From assembly GCA_964454015.1 (NCBI GenBank), contig CAYVQF010000005.1:62001-126000 (forward strand): a stretch of DNA of 64,000 nt. The letters run 5' to 3'. The stretch is from CAYVQF01 sp964454015. GTDB lineage: Bacteria; Myxococcota_A; Bradymonadia; UBA4248. Below are positions 16,793 to 25,102 of the stretch, piece by piece; position 1 is the first letter of the stretch, and each line of letters begins with the position of its first letter. The notes below the pieces were generated by a model, which saw only the letters and a program-made list of their open reading frames with translations, was not told where the DNA came from and ran no database searches. The position numbers and the translations under genes are program-made.

Positions 16793-18994
16793 TCAGCCGT
16801 AGGTCAAGGCTTCTTCCTGCCCACGCAGCACGCGGATGGCGCCGTCGCGCAGGGCTTCTGCTTCCATCTCACCTGGGTAGACGGTGATGCCGATGTTCAG
16901 GCGGTGGAGCAATTGGTAGAGGCGGTCGATGAGGAGGCGGCAGCGGGCCATCCCACCGGTGACGATGATGCGGTCGACGGCTTCACCTTGGAAGCGGACG
17001 GTGGTGGCGGCGATCTGGGCGGCAATGGAGTGGGCCATGGCGTCGAAGAAGAAGGCGGCGTCTTTGTCGTTGGCTTCGATTCTGGCTTCGACCTCCCTGA
17101 GGCTGGCGGTTCCGAGGAGGGCAACCAGTCCGCCTTGTCCCTTGAGCTTGGCTTGGATCGCTTTTTTGTCGAGGCCCTGGTCGAGGCAGAGGTCCAGCAG
17201 GATGCTGGAGGGTAGGGAGCCAGCCCGTTCCGGGGTGATGGGGCCCTCGTAGAGTCCATCGTTGACGAAGACGCAGCGTCCTTTGTGGTGGGCCCCGACG
17301 GTGACGCCGCCGCCCATGTGGGTGACGATGAGGTTGAGGGCGTCGTAATCCTTCTGCTCCTGGTCAGCGTAGAACTTGGCGGCGGCTTTCTGGCTCAAGG
17401 CATGCCAGATAGCGCGTCTTTCATAGCCGCTGACGCCGACGACACGGCTGATGGGGTCGAGCTCGTCGACGACGACGGGATCGACGATGAAGGCCGGTAG
17501 GTTGTGGGGGGCTGCCAGGGCGCGGGCGATGGGTGCGCCGAGGTTGGAGGCGTGCTCACCGCGTTTGGCTTGGCGCAGATCTTCGAGCATGGCGTCGTTG
17601 ATGTGATAGGTGCCCGAGACCACGGGCTTGATGAGACCGCCGCGGCCAACGATGGCATGGAAAGCGGCCAGATCGACTTGCTCTTCGGCGAGGGCCTGGC
17701 GCACGATTTCCATGCGGAGATCCGTCTGGTCGAAGATGGTTGGGCATTGGGCCAGGGCGGCGCTGGAGTGCTCGACTTCGCGCTCGAAGAGGACTTGGGT
17801 ACCGGCGAAGGCTTTGAGTTTGGTGGAGGTCGAGCCCGGGTTGACGATGAGGATGCGGTAGCGGGGGAAGAGGTCCCCGTGGGGGGTGTGTTGCCAATCC
17901 TGGCGCCTCTTGATGCGCAAGACGTTGCCAGCGGCACCGAGGACGATGTCCTGCACGGTGGCGCTGCGGGAATAGTCCAGGACTTGTGAGTTGAGGCCCC
18001 CGATCATGAGGAGGCGGTCGGCGTTGTTGTAGCGGGTCGCGTAGAGATGGTAGAGGATGTTTCCGGTGTCGAGTGAAGAGACGACGAGGACATTGGCGCG
18101 CCCAACGGCGGAGGCGGGATCGGCGAGGGCGTCTTTGAGTTTGGATTGGGCGGCGGCGATGGAGATAGCGCAGGAGATCTGCAGCTCCGGTTCGATGCTG
18201 ATGGTGGCGTAGAGCGGATCTTGAGCGGCGAGATCTTCCAGCATGGCAGGGATGATCTTGCCGGCGGCGCGGATACGGTGGACAGACTCTCCCTCTGCCG
18301 ATCCGCGGGTAGAGTAGGAGAGGACGGCCCCGTTGATCCTGGGCAAGACGTCCGTGGGGATGAGGTCGCGGACGATTTTGCAGGCGCCGACGGCGATCTG
18401 AGCGAGCTCGTCCACGTTGGGTTCGGGGTTGATGGCGACATCGGCGAAGGCGACGAGGTTGTGCTGGTAGATTTCCGCGGGGTGCTCGTCGGGCAGGGAG
18501 AAGATGCCGACCTCGAAGGCAACTTTGTCCGTGCGGAGCAGGCGCAGCGCCGGGCGGAAGAAGTCACGCGAGGTGTGGGCAACGCCGCCGAGCACGCAAT
18601 CGGCGTAGCCACACTTGACGGCCATGCAAGCAAAAGCAATAGGCTCGCGGACGATGGCTCGTGCTTCTTCGAGGGTGGCTTCCCAGCGTTTGCCGTGACT
18701 CATTTCATGGTAGCGCCGCGCGAGGATGTTGCAGATTTCGGGGACGTCATCCGGTAGGACGCAGCGGACATTGGCAAAGAAACGTTTGGTGGAGCCCTGA
18801 ATGGGGATGGCGTTCTCGTTGATGCGCCGGGCGACATCGTCACGGCTATTGACGAGCACGACGTTGGCGATGTGCGCCAGATGGGAGGCCGCGGCGATGA
18901 TGCGTTCATCCTTGGCTTCGGGAAAAATCAGCGTCGGCTTGGCTTTGTTGATGCCGCGAATTTGTGTTTCCATCAGGGGGAGCAGTTTGATCAT
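16793..18994 (-). CDS. Fused phosphate acyltransferase (Pta/Ptb) - butyrate kinase
   Basis: 733 residues. The N-terminal half (about 1-365) is a PTA_PTB phosphate acyltransferase: TLIFPEAKDERIIAA, CVLGGVAHTSRDFFRPALR, LSYSTRGSAEGESVHRIRAA and LVVSSLDTGNILYHL match the phosphotransacetylase core. The C-terminal half (about 378-733) is a complete butyrate kinase of the ASKHA fold: ILIVNPGSTSTKL (phosphate 1), VGRGGLIKPV, GEHASNLGAPIA, FIVDPVVVDEL, LIVTHMGGGVTVGAHHKGR, and IIVTGGMA (adenosine site). Together they would convert acyl-CoA plus phosphate to acyl-phosphate and then make ATP and a short-chain acid, or run in reverse. These are normally two separate genes. ATG 18994 follows GAGGG; ATG 19015 is an alternative. 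Monocistronic by spacing. Confidence 0.88.
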   Translation of the reverse strand: MIKLLPLMETQIRGINKAKPTLIFPEAKDERIIAAASHLAHIANVVLVNSRDDVARRINENAIPIQGSTKRFFANVRCVLPDDVPEICNILARRYHEMSHGKRWEATLEEARAIVREPIAFACMAVKCGYADCVLGGVAHTSRDFFRPALRLLRTDKVAFEVGIFSLPDEHPAEIYQHNLVAFADVAINPEPNVDELAQIAVGACKIVRDLIPTDVLPRINGAVLSYSTRGSAEGESVHRIRAAGKIIPAMLEDLAAQDPLYATISIEPELQISCAISIAAAQSKLKDALADPASAVGRANVLVVSSLDTGNILYHLYATRYNNADRLLMIGGLNSQVLDYSRSATVQDIVLGAAGNVLRIKRRQDWQHTPHGDLFPRYRILIVNPGSTSTKLKAFAGTQVLFEREVEHSSAALAQCPTIFDQTDLRMEIVRQALAEEQVDLAAFHAIVGRGGLIKPVVSGTYHINDAMLEDLRQAKRGEHASNLGAPIARALAAPHNLPAFIVDPVVVDELDPISRVVGVSGYERRAIWHALSQKAAAKFYADQEQKDYDALNLIVTHMGGGVTVGAHHKGRCVFVNDGLYEGPITPERAGSLPSSILLDLCLDQGLDKKAIQAKLKGQGGLVALLGTASLREVEARIEANDKDAAFFFDAMAHSIAAQIAATTVRFQGEAVDRIIVTGGMARCRLLIDRLYQLLHRLNIGITVYPGEMEAEALRDGAIRVLRGQEEALTYG

Positions 18995-19226
18995 CCTGAG
19001 GCCCTCGTCGAGCATGCACCGGTTGGATGCGTGGGTTTGGTGGCGTCGCAGCGCGGTGCCTGGCTGGCCCGCAAACGCGTGGGAGAGGTTTTAGCTCTCC
19101 AGCACAACTATCACGTTTGGTGGTGATAGGGAATCGTTCGTTGCGTGGAGATGGGGTAGTGTAGGCGAATATTCGGGGTGATGGGCTGCGGGAGCGCACA
19201 TCATACCAGAGAGGGCTGGGGCGGGC

Positions 19227-19811
19227 TCAGAGGGCATCCCAACGCGTGCTCTGGCTCAGGCGGCGTTGCTCGATCTCGAGAGCGATGATCTCTTGTTCCA
19301 TCTCGCGCAAGAGGGCCAGTTGAGACCAGTACTTTTCAATCATGCCGGGCGCATAGCGCCCCTCGATGAACCAGGTGGGGCACTTGTATTGCAGCTCGAC
19401 TTGGCCCAGGCCTTTATCGGCGAAGAAGGCGGCGGTGCGGCCAGCGATGTCTTGCAGGCATTGGGTGAGGGGCAGGTTGGCGTCCAGGCATTTGCCTTCG
19501 CCGAGGGCGACATCGGGTCCAAGCCAGAGAGGCTCGGCCGCGAGGTTGGCGCGCATGTCCTCGGCCAGGGTGTTGGCGAAGGCGGCGGCGCTGCGTTTGA
19601 GCGCGACGACGCCTTGGTCGTCGGTGGCTTCGGCGAAGCCGAGGTTGTTGACGAAGGCTTTCTTGAGCTCGCGGATGACATAGGCGGGGATGTCCGTGAC
19701 GATGAGGTCGACGAGCTCGTTGATGCCACTCATCAGGCGTTGGCGCTGGACGTCCTTGCGTGCTTTGAGCTCAGAGAGGTTGGGCGCTTGCATGTCGACA
19801 GTGAACTCCAT
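19227..19811 (-). CDS. Hypothetical protein
   Basis: 194 residues from ATG 19811 (MEFTVDMQAPN); an upstream ATG at 19847 would add 12 residues that look non-native. Mostly helical, with two Cys (about residues 120-160: GKCLDAN, QYKCPTW) and a heptad-like C-terminal helix (LALLREMEQEIIALEIEQRR). No signal peptide, membrane segment or known motif. It lies between the fused acyltransferase-kinase and the AMMECR1 gene on the same strand, about 96 bases downstream of the latter, so an operon with it is possible. I do not recognise the family. Confidence 0.65.
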   Translation of the reverse strand: MEFTVDMQAPNLSELKARKDVQRQRLMSGINELVDLIVTDIPAYVIRELKKAFVNNLGFAEATDDQGVVALKRSAAAFANTLAEDMRANLAAEPLWLGPDVALGEGKCLDANLPLTQCLQDIAGRTAAFFADKGLGQVELQYKCPTWFIEGRYAPGMIEKYWSQLALLREMEQEIIALEIEQRRLSQSTRWDAL

Positions 19812-19907
19812 CGGTTGAGGTCGTTGTTGCGTGGGTGTAGGCCACATCGTGCGTGGTGTCAGGCGTGGGTCGATAGGGCGTCGCCGGGTGCCGTCCGTCG
19901 CCGTTGT

Positions 19908-20486
19908 TCATGTTTCTTCGGCGAAAGAGAGCTCCTGGAAAACGGCGATGCTGAGGGTAGGATCGTAACCGAAGCGGTGCCAGGCCTGGGGGAGGAGGCC
20001 GGCTTTGCGGCAGGTCTGCTCGAGAAAGGTGTCGCGGTCCCAGCGTTGTTCGACAGCGACCTTGGCGAGGAGCACGCCGCGGCGGTGTCCCTGGCTGATG
20101 ACGATGCCATGGGTGCCGACGATGATTTTCTCGATGTCGTCGATGGGGATGGGCGGTGTCAGTACGGAGATGGCGAGGGAGATGTGGGGCAGCTCTTCGG
20201 CGCTGACCGGTGGGAAGCGAGGATCGCGCAGGGCTGCCGCTTCCGCCATGTTGACAATGTTATTGAGCAGAGGCGTGCTGTTGTCGAAGGTCCCGATACA
20301 GCCACGCAGTTGCCCTTCGCGATAGAGGGTGACGAAGGCGGCGGCGCCGGTGTGGAGGTGCGCGGGCGCATCGGTGGGCAGAGGGGGCGGATCTTGGCCC
20401 ATGCAGACGGCCTGCACGCTAGACCTGGCAAGCTGAAGGAGGAGGTGCTGGTCGCCGATGCTGAGTTGCAGTGAAGGGTGTTGCAT
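19908..20486 (-). CDS. amrA: AMMECR1-domain protein (AmmeMemoRadiSam protein A)
   Basis: 192 residues, the usual size of a stand-alone AMMECR1 protein. The family signature LRGCIGTF (about 60-67) is present, followed by EAAALRDPRFPPVSAEEL, ISVLTPP, and GVLLAKVAVEQRWDRDTFLE with a C-terminal KAGLLPQAW. In many bacteria it sits with a Memo-like dioxygenase (AmrB) and a radical SAM protein, forming the AmmeMemoRadiSam set whose reaction is uncertain; neither partner is in this window. ATG 20486 is well supported by GGAG five bases upstream. Confidence 0.88.
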   Translation of the reverse strand: MQHPSLQLSIGDQHLLLQLARSSVQAVCMGQDPPPLPTDAPAHLHTGAAAFVTLYREGQLRGCIGTFDNSTPLLNNIVNMAEAAALRDPRFPPVSAEELPHISLAISVLTPPIPIDDIEKIIVGTHGIVISQGHRRGVLLAKVAVEQRWDRDTFLEQTCRKAGLLPQAWHRFGYDPTLSIAVFQELSFAEET

Positions 20487-20707
20487 GTGGGCTCCATGCA
20501 GACGCGTGGGGTGGCTGCGGTTGGTGTCGCCTCTCGTCCTAGCTTAGCGGTTGTCGACGAAAGTGACGAGGTCACGGCAGGTGGAAAAGGCCAGCAGGGT
20601 GCGGTGGGTGGATTGACAGTCCCAGGTTGGCCGAATAGTGTGCGCGTCGTTGCTCGGTGTGCGCGCTGCGGAGGCGCCAATTGCTTTGCCGAGGAAGAGA
20701 CATAGGC

Positions 20708-21070
20708 ATGCGGCTTGGGCTTCTAATTTTGTGTATGTGGGTGGTTGGACTGGCGTCGTGTAGTCCTGAGATAGGTGACGCCTGCGAGACGAGCCTGGAC
20801 TGTCCGAGCGGATCCGTTTGTGATCGCAGCTCACCCGATGGCTATTGTTTGGTCGTGGCCTGCGAGGGTGGCTTTGCGTGTCCGTCGGAGGCGACTTGCG
20901 TGGTCTTTGACCCGTTCCATTCTTATTGTTTGGCCAAGTGCAGCAAGTCGAGCGATTGTCGCCGCGGCTATGTCTGTCGCGACGATCTCGGTCCGCAGCG
21001 ATTCTGCTATGTAGCGCCTGGTGGCGAGCTACCTTTTGGGCGTGGCGAAGAGGGCAGCGCTGGCGAGTAG
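20708..21070 (+). CDS. Small cysteine-rich lipoprotein
   Basis: 120 residues. Start 20708 gives a short signal and a lipobox (VVGLASC, Cys about residue 18). The mature part has a Dickkopf-like pattern of disulfide-spaced cysteines (DACETSLDCPSGSVC, GYCLVVACEGGFACPSEATC, SKSSDCRRGYVCR), about 11 Cys in 100 residues. Such small Cys-rich exported domains are common in Myxococcota and Bradymonadales; the role is unknown. It overlaps no gene and ends 14 bases from the convergent trmJ gene. Confidence 0.8.
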   Translation: MRLGLLILCMWVVGLASCSPEIGDACETSLDCPSGSVCDRSSPDGYCLVVACEGGFACPSEATCVVFDPFHSYCLAKCSKSSDCRRGYVCRDDLGPQRFCYVAPGGELPFGRGEEGSAGE

Positions 21071-21084
21071 GGTCGCGGGTGGCT

Positions 21085-21939
21085 TCATGGGTCTTCGGTG
21101 TCGAGTTGCTGCAGGATCTCGGCGCTGATGGATTCGGGTGCGAAAGCGTCTGGCGGTGGCAGGGCTTCCGGGATGATGCCGCGGCGGACGAGGTGCGCGA
21201 ACTTCATGACCTCAGCGAAGATGCCGATGAGGAGCTGGGCCTCGAGGTTGGAAGGCTTGGCCCGGGCGAGGATGCTGGCGAGGCGGTGCATCACGGAGTT
21301 GGGCGAGGTGCTTTTGAAGTAGCCAATGGCGGAGAGGGTGTGGGCGATCTGGGCGAGCATGCGGTTGCGCATGGCGATGGGGGCAGGTGTGATTTTGGGG
21401 TGTTGCGGGGCTTGGTGGGGAGTGGGTTGTAGGGGGTTGGTGGCGGCGCGGAAGAGCTCGTAGGTGGCGATGAGTACGGCCTGGGCTAGGTTGAGGCTAG
21501 CGTAATCGGGTTGGGTAGGGATGGTGACGATTTCGTCACAGCGCTCGAGCTCATCGTTGTTGAGTCCCGAGTCTTCGCGGCCGAAGAGGAGCGCGAGTCG
21601 TTGGCCGCTCTGCCCGGTTTGTAGCCATGTGTGGCAGCGCTGGTGTGGGGCTGCAGAAGGCCACTGGTAGGTGCGTTGGCGGGCGGTGAAGGCGACGGTG
21701 TGGTGGCAGTCGGCGATAGCGTCGTCGAGGCAGGGGTAGATCTGGAGTCTTTCGAGGAGGGAAGTGGAGCGGTGGGCGCTGATTTGGGTGCGTTGGAGGT
21801 CCATAGGGGCAGGGTTGACCAAGCGCAAGTGTTCGACGCCCATGTTTTTCATGGCGCGCATGACCGTGCCCAGGTTGAGGGGGTTCTGGGGCTCGACCAG
21901 CACGACGACGAAGGGGTCGAGGAGGCTGAGATCGGACAT
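21085..21939 (-). CDS. trmJ: tRNA (cytidine/uridine-2'-O-)-methyltransferase TrmJ-type (SPOUT)
   Basis: 284 residues. The SPOUT/TrmH core shows motif 1 VVLVEPQNPLNLGTVMRAMKNMG (first and last parts here), motif 2 ALLFGREDSGLNNDEL and motif 3 IPTQPDYASLNLAQAV, which form the trefoil-knot SAM site. TrmJ methylates the 2'-OH of position 32 of several tRNAs. The C-terminal 100 residues are a helical extension, larger than in short TrmH proteins but typical for TrmJ (MLAQIAHTLSAIGYF, then a metal-free tail). ATG 21939 (MSDLSLL) is chosen over 21966. It lies downstream of ftsZ on the same strand, 73 bases apart. Confidence 0.88.
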   Translation of the reverse strand: MSDLSLLDPFVVVLVEPQNPLNLGTVMRAMKNMGVEHLRLVNPAPMDLQRTQISAHRSTSLLERLQIYPCLDDAIADCHHTVAFTARQRTYQWPSAAPHQRCHTWLQTGQSGQRLALLFGREDSGLNNDELERCDEIVTIPTQPDYASLNLAQAVLIATYELFRAATNPLQPTPHQAPQHPKITPAPIAMRNRMLAQIAHTLSAIGYFKSTSPNSVMHRLASILARAKPSNLEAQLLIGIFAEVMKFAHLVRRGIIPEALPPPDAFAPESISAEILQQLDTEDP

Positions 21940-22012
21940 GGCATGGTCCCGTTGCGGAGGTCTCACGGCCTGAGGCCGTGGACGCGTCGACAGGTTATCT
22001 GGGGCCTGAGGC

Positions 22013-23566
22013 CTAGTCGTCGTAGAAGTTCCCCGCGCGCGATGGTTTGCGGAGGAAGGTCGGCGTCTCCATCTCGGCTTCTTCAGAGGGCGAGAGGCCG
22101 CTGATGCGACGGTAGGGGCCGCTGGGGACTTTGTTGGCGGCCTTCACTTCTTCATGGTTGCGCTGATTGAGGGGTGCTTCTTGGCGCCGGCGCTCGTCGT
22201 TCTGGGGTCGCTGTAGGTGCTGTGGCATTTCGCGTTGCATGCGCATTTGTTGGGCGCGTTCACGCTCAGCGGGATCGTTGTGGAGGGGTGGGTGGTTGGC
22301 CTGGGGTGGCGCGTAGGAGTTGGCCGGCATGGGCGCTGAGGCGACCATGGCGAGGCTCTCATGGTGGTGGACGGGTTGGGCGTAGGGATCGGGTGGGGGG
22401 GCCTGGTTGGAGGGTGCATAGGACGGGTTATTGGCGACGACCTTGAGGTGCGGTGCCGCCTGAGTGACGACGTTGTACACCGGCTGTGGGTGTGACATGG
22501 GGGCGACGTTCGGTGTCGCGGCGTAGTTGACGGGGCGGCTGCTGCGCCCCCGTTGGACGTTCTGGGGCTGCATGGCCTGGTTCTGGCTGTGCCCGAGTTG
22601 TTCGTGCGCCGTTTCTTCGAAGCCCGTAGCGATGACGGTGACTTTGACCTCATCGCGCATGTTATCATTGATGACGGCGCCGAAGATGATGTTGGCGTCT
22701 TCGTGGGCGGCTTCTTGGATGAGTGTGGCGGCTTCGTTGATTTCGAAGAGGGTGAGGTCGGGACCGCCAGTGATATTGATGAGGATGCCCGTCGCGCCGT
22801 CGATGGAGACGTCGTCGAGGAGGGGGCTGGAGATGGCCAGTTCGGCGGCTTCGACGGCGCGTTTGGGTCCCGTGGCGTAGCCCGTTCCCATGAGGGCCAT
22901 GCCCATGCGGTACATGATGGTTTTGACGTCCGCGAAATCGACGTTGATGAGGCCGTGAATGACGATGAGATCCGAGATGGACTGCACGGCGTGGACGAGG
23001 ACTTCGTCGGCCTTTTTGAAGGCGTCGATGACGGAGGTCTGTTCCCCGGCGATAGCGAGGAGGCGCTGGTTGGGTATGGTGATGAGGGTGTCGACAGCGG
23101 CCTTGAGGGCGTTGAGGCCCTCTTCGGCGTGACGGCGCCGTCGTTTGCCTTCGAAACCAAAGGGCTTGGTGACGACCCCGACGGTGAGTGCGCCGAGCTC
23201 GCGGGCGATGTTGGCGACGATGGGTGCGGCGCCGGTTCCCGTGCCGCCTCCCATGCCGGCGGTGACGAAGACCATGTCAGCGCCGCGCAACATGTCGGCC
23301 ACGGCGGTTTGATCTTCGAGGGCGGCGTTGCGTCCGACGTCAGGATTGGCGCCGGCACCGAGGCCCTTGGTGAGGTTGGCGCCGAGTTGAATTTTGTTGG
23401 GGGCGTGGTTCTCTGCGAGCGCCTGGAGATCCGTGTTGGCGGCGATGAACTCGACGCCGTCGAGTTGCTCACGGATCATGGTGTTGATGGCGTTTCCGCC
23501 TCCACCTCCGACGCCAATGACTTTGATGCGAGCGCCATTGTCGAAGCCATCATCGAACTCGAGCAT
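22013..23566 (-). CDS. ftsZ: Cell division GTPase FtsZ
   Basis: 517 residues. The GTPase core (1-320) is clear: GVGGGGGNAINTM near the N terminus, the tubulin signature GGGTGTGAAP (about 107-116), a T7-loop region and VIATGF. The C terminus has a long unordered linker rich in Gln, Pro and Asn (about 330-495), longer than in most bacteria, ending in TPTFLRKPSRAGNFYDD, which contains the conserved peptide (PTFLRK) that binds FtsA and other partners. A strong ribosome site (GGGGGAGGAG) precedes ATG 23566. FtsZ forms the division ring. It is transcribed away from ftsQ-ftsA. Confidence 0.97.
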   Translation of the reverse strand: MLEFDDGFDNGARIKVIGVGGGGGNAINTMIREQLDGVEFIAANTDLQALAENHAPNKIQLGANLTKGLGAGANPDVGRNAALEDQTAVADMLRGADMVFVTAGMGGGTGTGAAPIVANIARELGALTVGVVTKPFGFEGKRRRRHAEEGLNALKAAVDTLITIPNQRLLAIAGEQTSVIDAFKKADEVLVHAVQSISDLIVIHGLINVDFADVKTIMYRMGMALMGTGYATGPKRAVEAAELAISSPLLDDVSIDGATGILINITGGPDLTLFEINEAATLIQEAAHEDANIIFGAVINDNMRDEVKVTVIATGFEETAHEQLGHSQNQAMQPQNVQRGRSSRPVNYAATPNVAPMSHPQPVYNVVTQAAPHLKVVANNPSYAPSNQAPPPDPYAQPVHHHESLAMVASAPMPANSYAPPQANHPPLHNDPAERERAQQMRMQREMPQHLQRPQNDERRRQEAPLNQRNHEEVKAANKVPSGPYRRISGLSPSEEAEMETPTFLRKPSRAGNFYDD

Positions 23567-24105
23567 CGTTCACTCCTCCCCCTGGCACACGGCGGATGGG
23601 TCCGCCGCCGGCTTCGCGACAGCCGTTTCGGTGACAAAAAGACACGGTTGCTCACAGGCACTCAGGCCTGTGGGGTGGTGGATGCGCGCGAGGTTTTCGC
23701 TTCTCGCCTTGGCAGTGCATCCCTGTCGTGTCGTGTGTGGCAACATTAGCCTCTGTTCATCCTGAACAAAATCTTCGCGCTTCCGTGTCGAAGGGTTGAT
23801 GGAAGTAGGGGACGTTCTGAAGACATCCTCTGACCAGCTCATCCATCAACAACGGGACACGCTACCAAAGCACAGGTCGGGTGACAAGTCGTTCGTTGGC
23901 GGAGGTGCTTTTTTTTTCAACCTTGAACTTTGCTTCAGCCAGCGGTCTGTGCCAAGGTGGGGGGTGATGAGGTGGGGCTGAGCGGCGAGGATGTCCGCTG
24001 AGCGCAGCCAGGACGTTGCTGCGAAGCTTCAGATCATTTGGGGCCATGGGCGGTGCCCAGGCAGGGAGCGTCTCCGCGTCGGCGGCAGTCAGGGATGGCG
24101 AAGCG
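23567..24105. other. Divergent ftsZ/ftsQ intergenic region
   Basis: 539 bases, the longest non-coding stretch between real genes in the window. It holds the ftsZ ribosome site (23567-23580), a nine-T run at 23913-23921, and two direct-looking TGAT/CATC stretches (23799 and 23848, GGTTGATGGA and CATCCATCAA) that could pair over a distance. I see no convincing gene or promoter pair. Regulation of both division genes must lie here. Confidence 0.5.
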
Positions 24106-25044
24106 ATGAAATGGGGCCGGAACAAGAACAATCGTCGGCGTGAGTCACGTGGGTCGCGCACCGAAGGTGGTGTGGTGCGACCGGCCACCATCATGGGGCG
24201 TGTGGGTCGCGCATTGACCTTGTTGGTGGTGGTGGGGGTGATGGCGGGTGGCTTGCCTTATGTGGGTTACCACGGTTACCGGCAGGTCCTGGATTCGGGC
24301 TATTTTTCTCCCAAAGACGTACGGGTGAGTGGTCACACGACGCTGAGTGCCGAGGCCATCATCGAGGCGGCGGGGCTGCTCGATGCAGGGGTCAACCTCA
24401 TCGAGTTGAGTCGAGCTGAGGTGGAGGAGCGGGTACGCGCGTTGCCGTGGATCAAGTCGGTGCGGGTGGAGACGAAGTTACCGGACCGGGTCGAGATCAG
24501 AGTGGTCGAGCGCCAGCGGCTGGGCTTGGTCAACGAAGATCGGCTGTACGTGGTGGATACGGAGGGGAACATCGTCAAGGCTTGGGAGATGGATGACGCG
24601 TTGGACGGGGCGATAGTGAGTGGTTTGGGGGTGGCGTCGGGCGCCCCCCAGGCCAAGGCGCGGGCCATCGAGGCTTTTGCTTTGGCGTCCCTTTATCGCG
24701 AGATGGGGCTGGACCGTTGGGGAGTTCTGGATGAGATCCACTTTGATCCCTTATTAGGCTATAGCCTTTTTGCTGGCGAAGGTGAGTTTCGTTTGGGTCA
24801 CGGGCGCTTGTCAGAACGACTGGCGCGCCTGTGGCAGGTGCAATCGTTGTTGGAGACGCGAGAGATGCGCGCCGATTACGTGCTCCTCGATCTGGATGAG
24901 GACATCGATCGGATCGCGGTGAAGCTCGTACCGCAGGTGCGTTCTTTCGAGCGGGAAGGTGACGCCTCGCCAGCGACGATGGCTGGGAGTGCGGGAGATG
25001 AGCGCCCTGCGCATGGAGGCGAAGTGGCGCAGCTTGGCCGCTGA
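24106..25044 (+). CDS. ftsQ: Cell division protein FtsQ
   Basis: 312 residues. A short basic cytoplasmic tail (MKWGRNKNNRRR) leads to one transmembrane helix (about 31-50, LTLLVVVGVMAGGLPYVGY) and then a POTRA domain (about 70-140: PKDVRVSGHTTLSAEAIIEA, LPWIKSVRVETKLPDRVEIR), followed by the FtsQ/DivIB beta region. The protein recruits FtsB/FtsL in the divisome. The start at 24106 puts the basic tail and helix in the usual place; a longer frame to 24016 would add an unlikely extension. It lies 58 bases before ftsA in an operon. Confidence 0.92.
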   Translation: MKWGRNKNNRRRESRGSRTEGGVVRPATIMGRVGRALTLLVVVGVMAGGLPYVGYHGYRQVLDSGYFSPKDVRVSGHTTLSAEAIIEAAGLLDAGVNLIELSRAEVEERVRALPWIKSVRVETKLPDRVEIRVVERQRLGLVNEDRLYVVDTEGNIVKAWEMDDALDGAIVSGLGVASGAPQAKARAIEAFALASLYREMGLDRWGVLDEIHFDPLLGYSLFAGEGEFRLGHGRLSERLARLWQVQSLLETREMRADYVLLDLDEDIDRIAVKLVPQVRSFEREGDASPATMAGSAGDERPAHGGEVAQLGR

Positions 25045-25102
25045 TGGAGCGCGGCGGGTCCGGCGGTGATGAGGATCGATATTGCAGGGAGCGACAAGAG
25101 CC

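Noticed and set aside
22144..23472. 442-residue minus-strand frame inside ftsZ
   Set aside because: Low-complexity Ser/Pro composition in the wrong frame; ftsZ is the real gene.
22553..23749. 398-residue plus-strand frame antisense to ftsZ
   Set aside because: Gly/Asp/Val-rich shadow without motifs.
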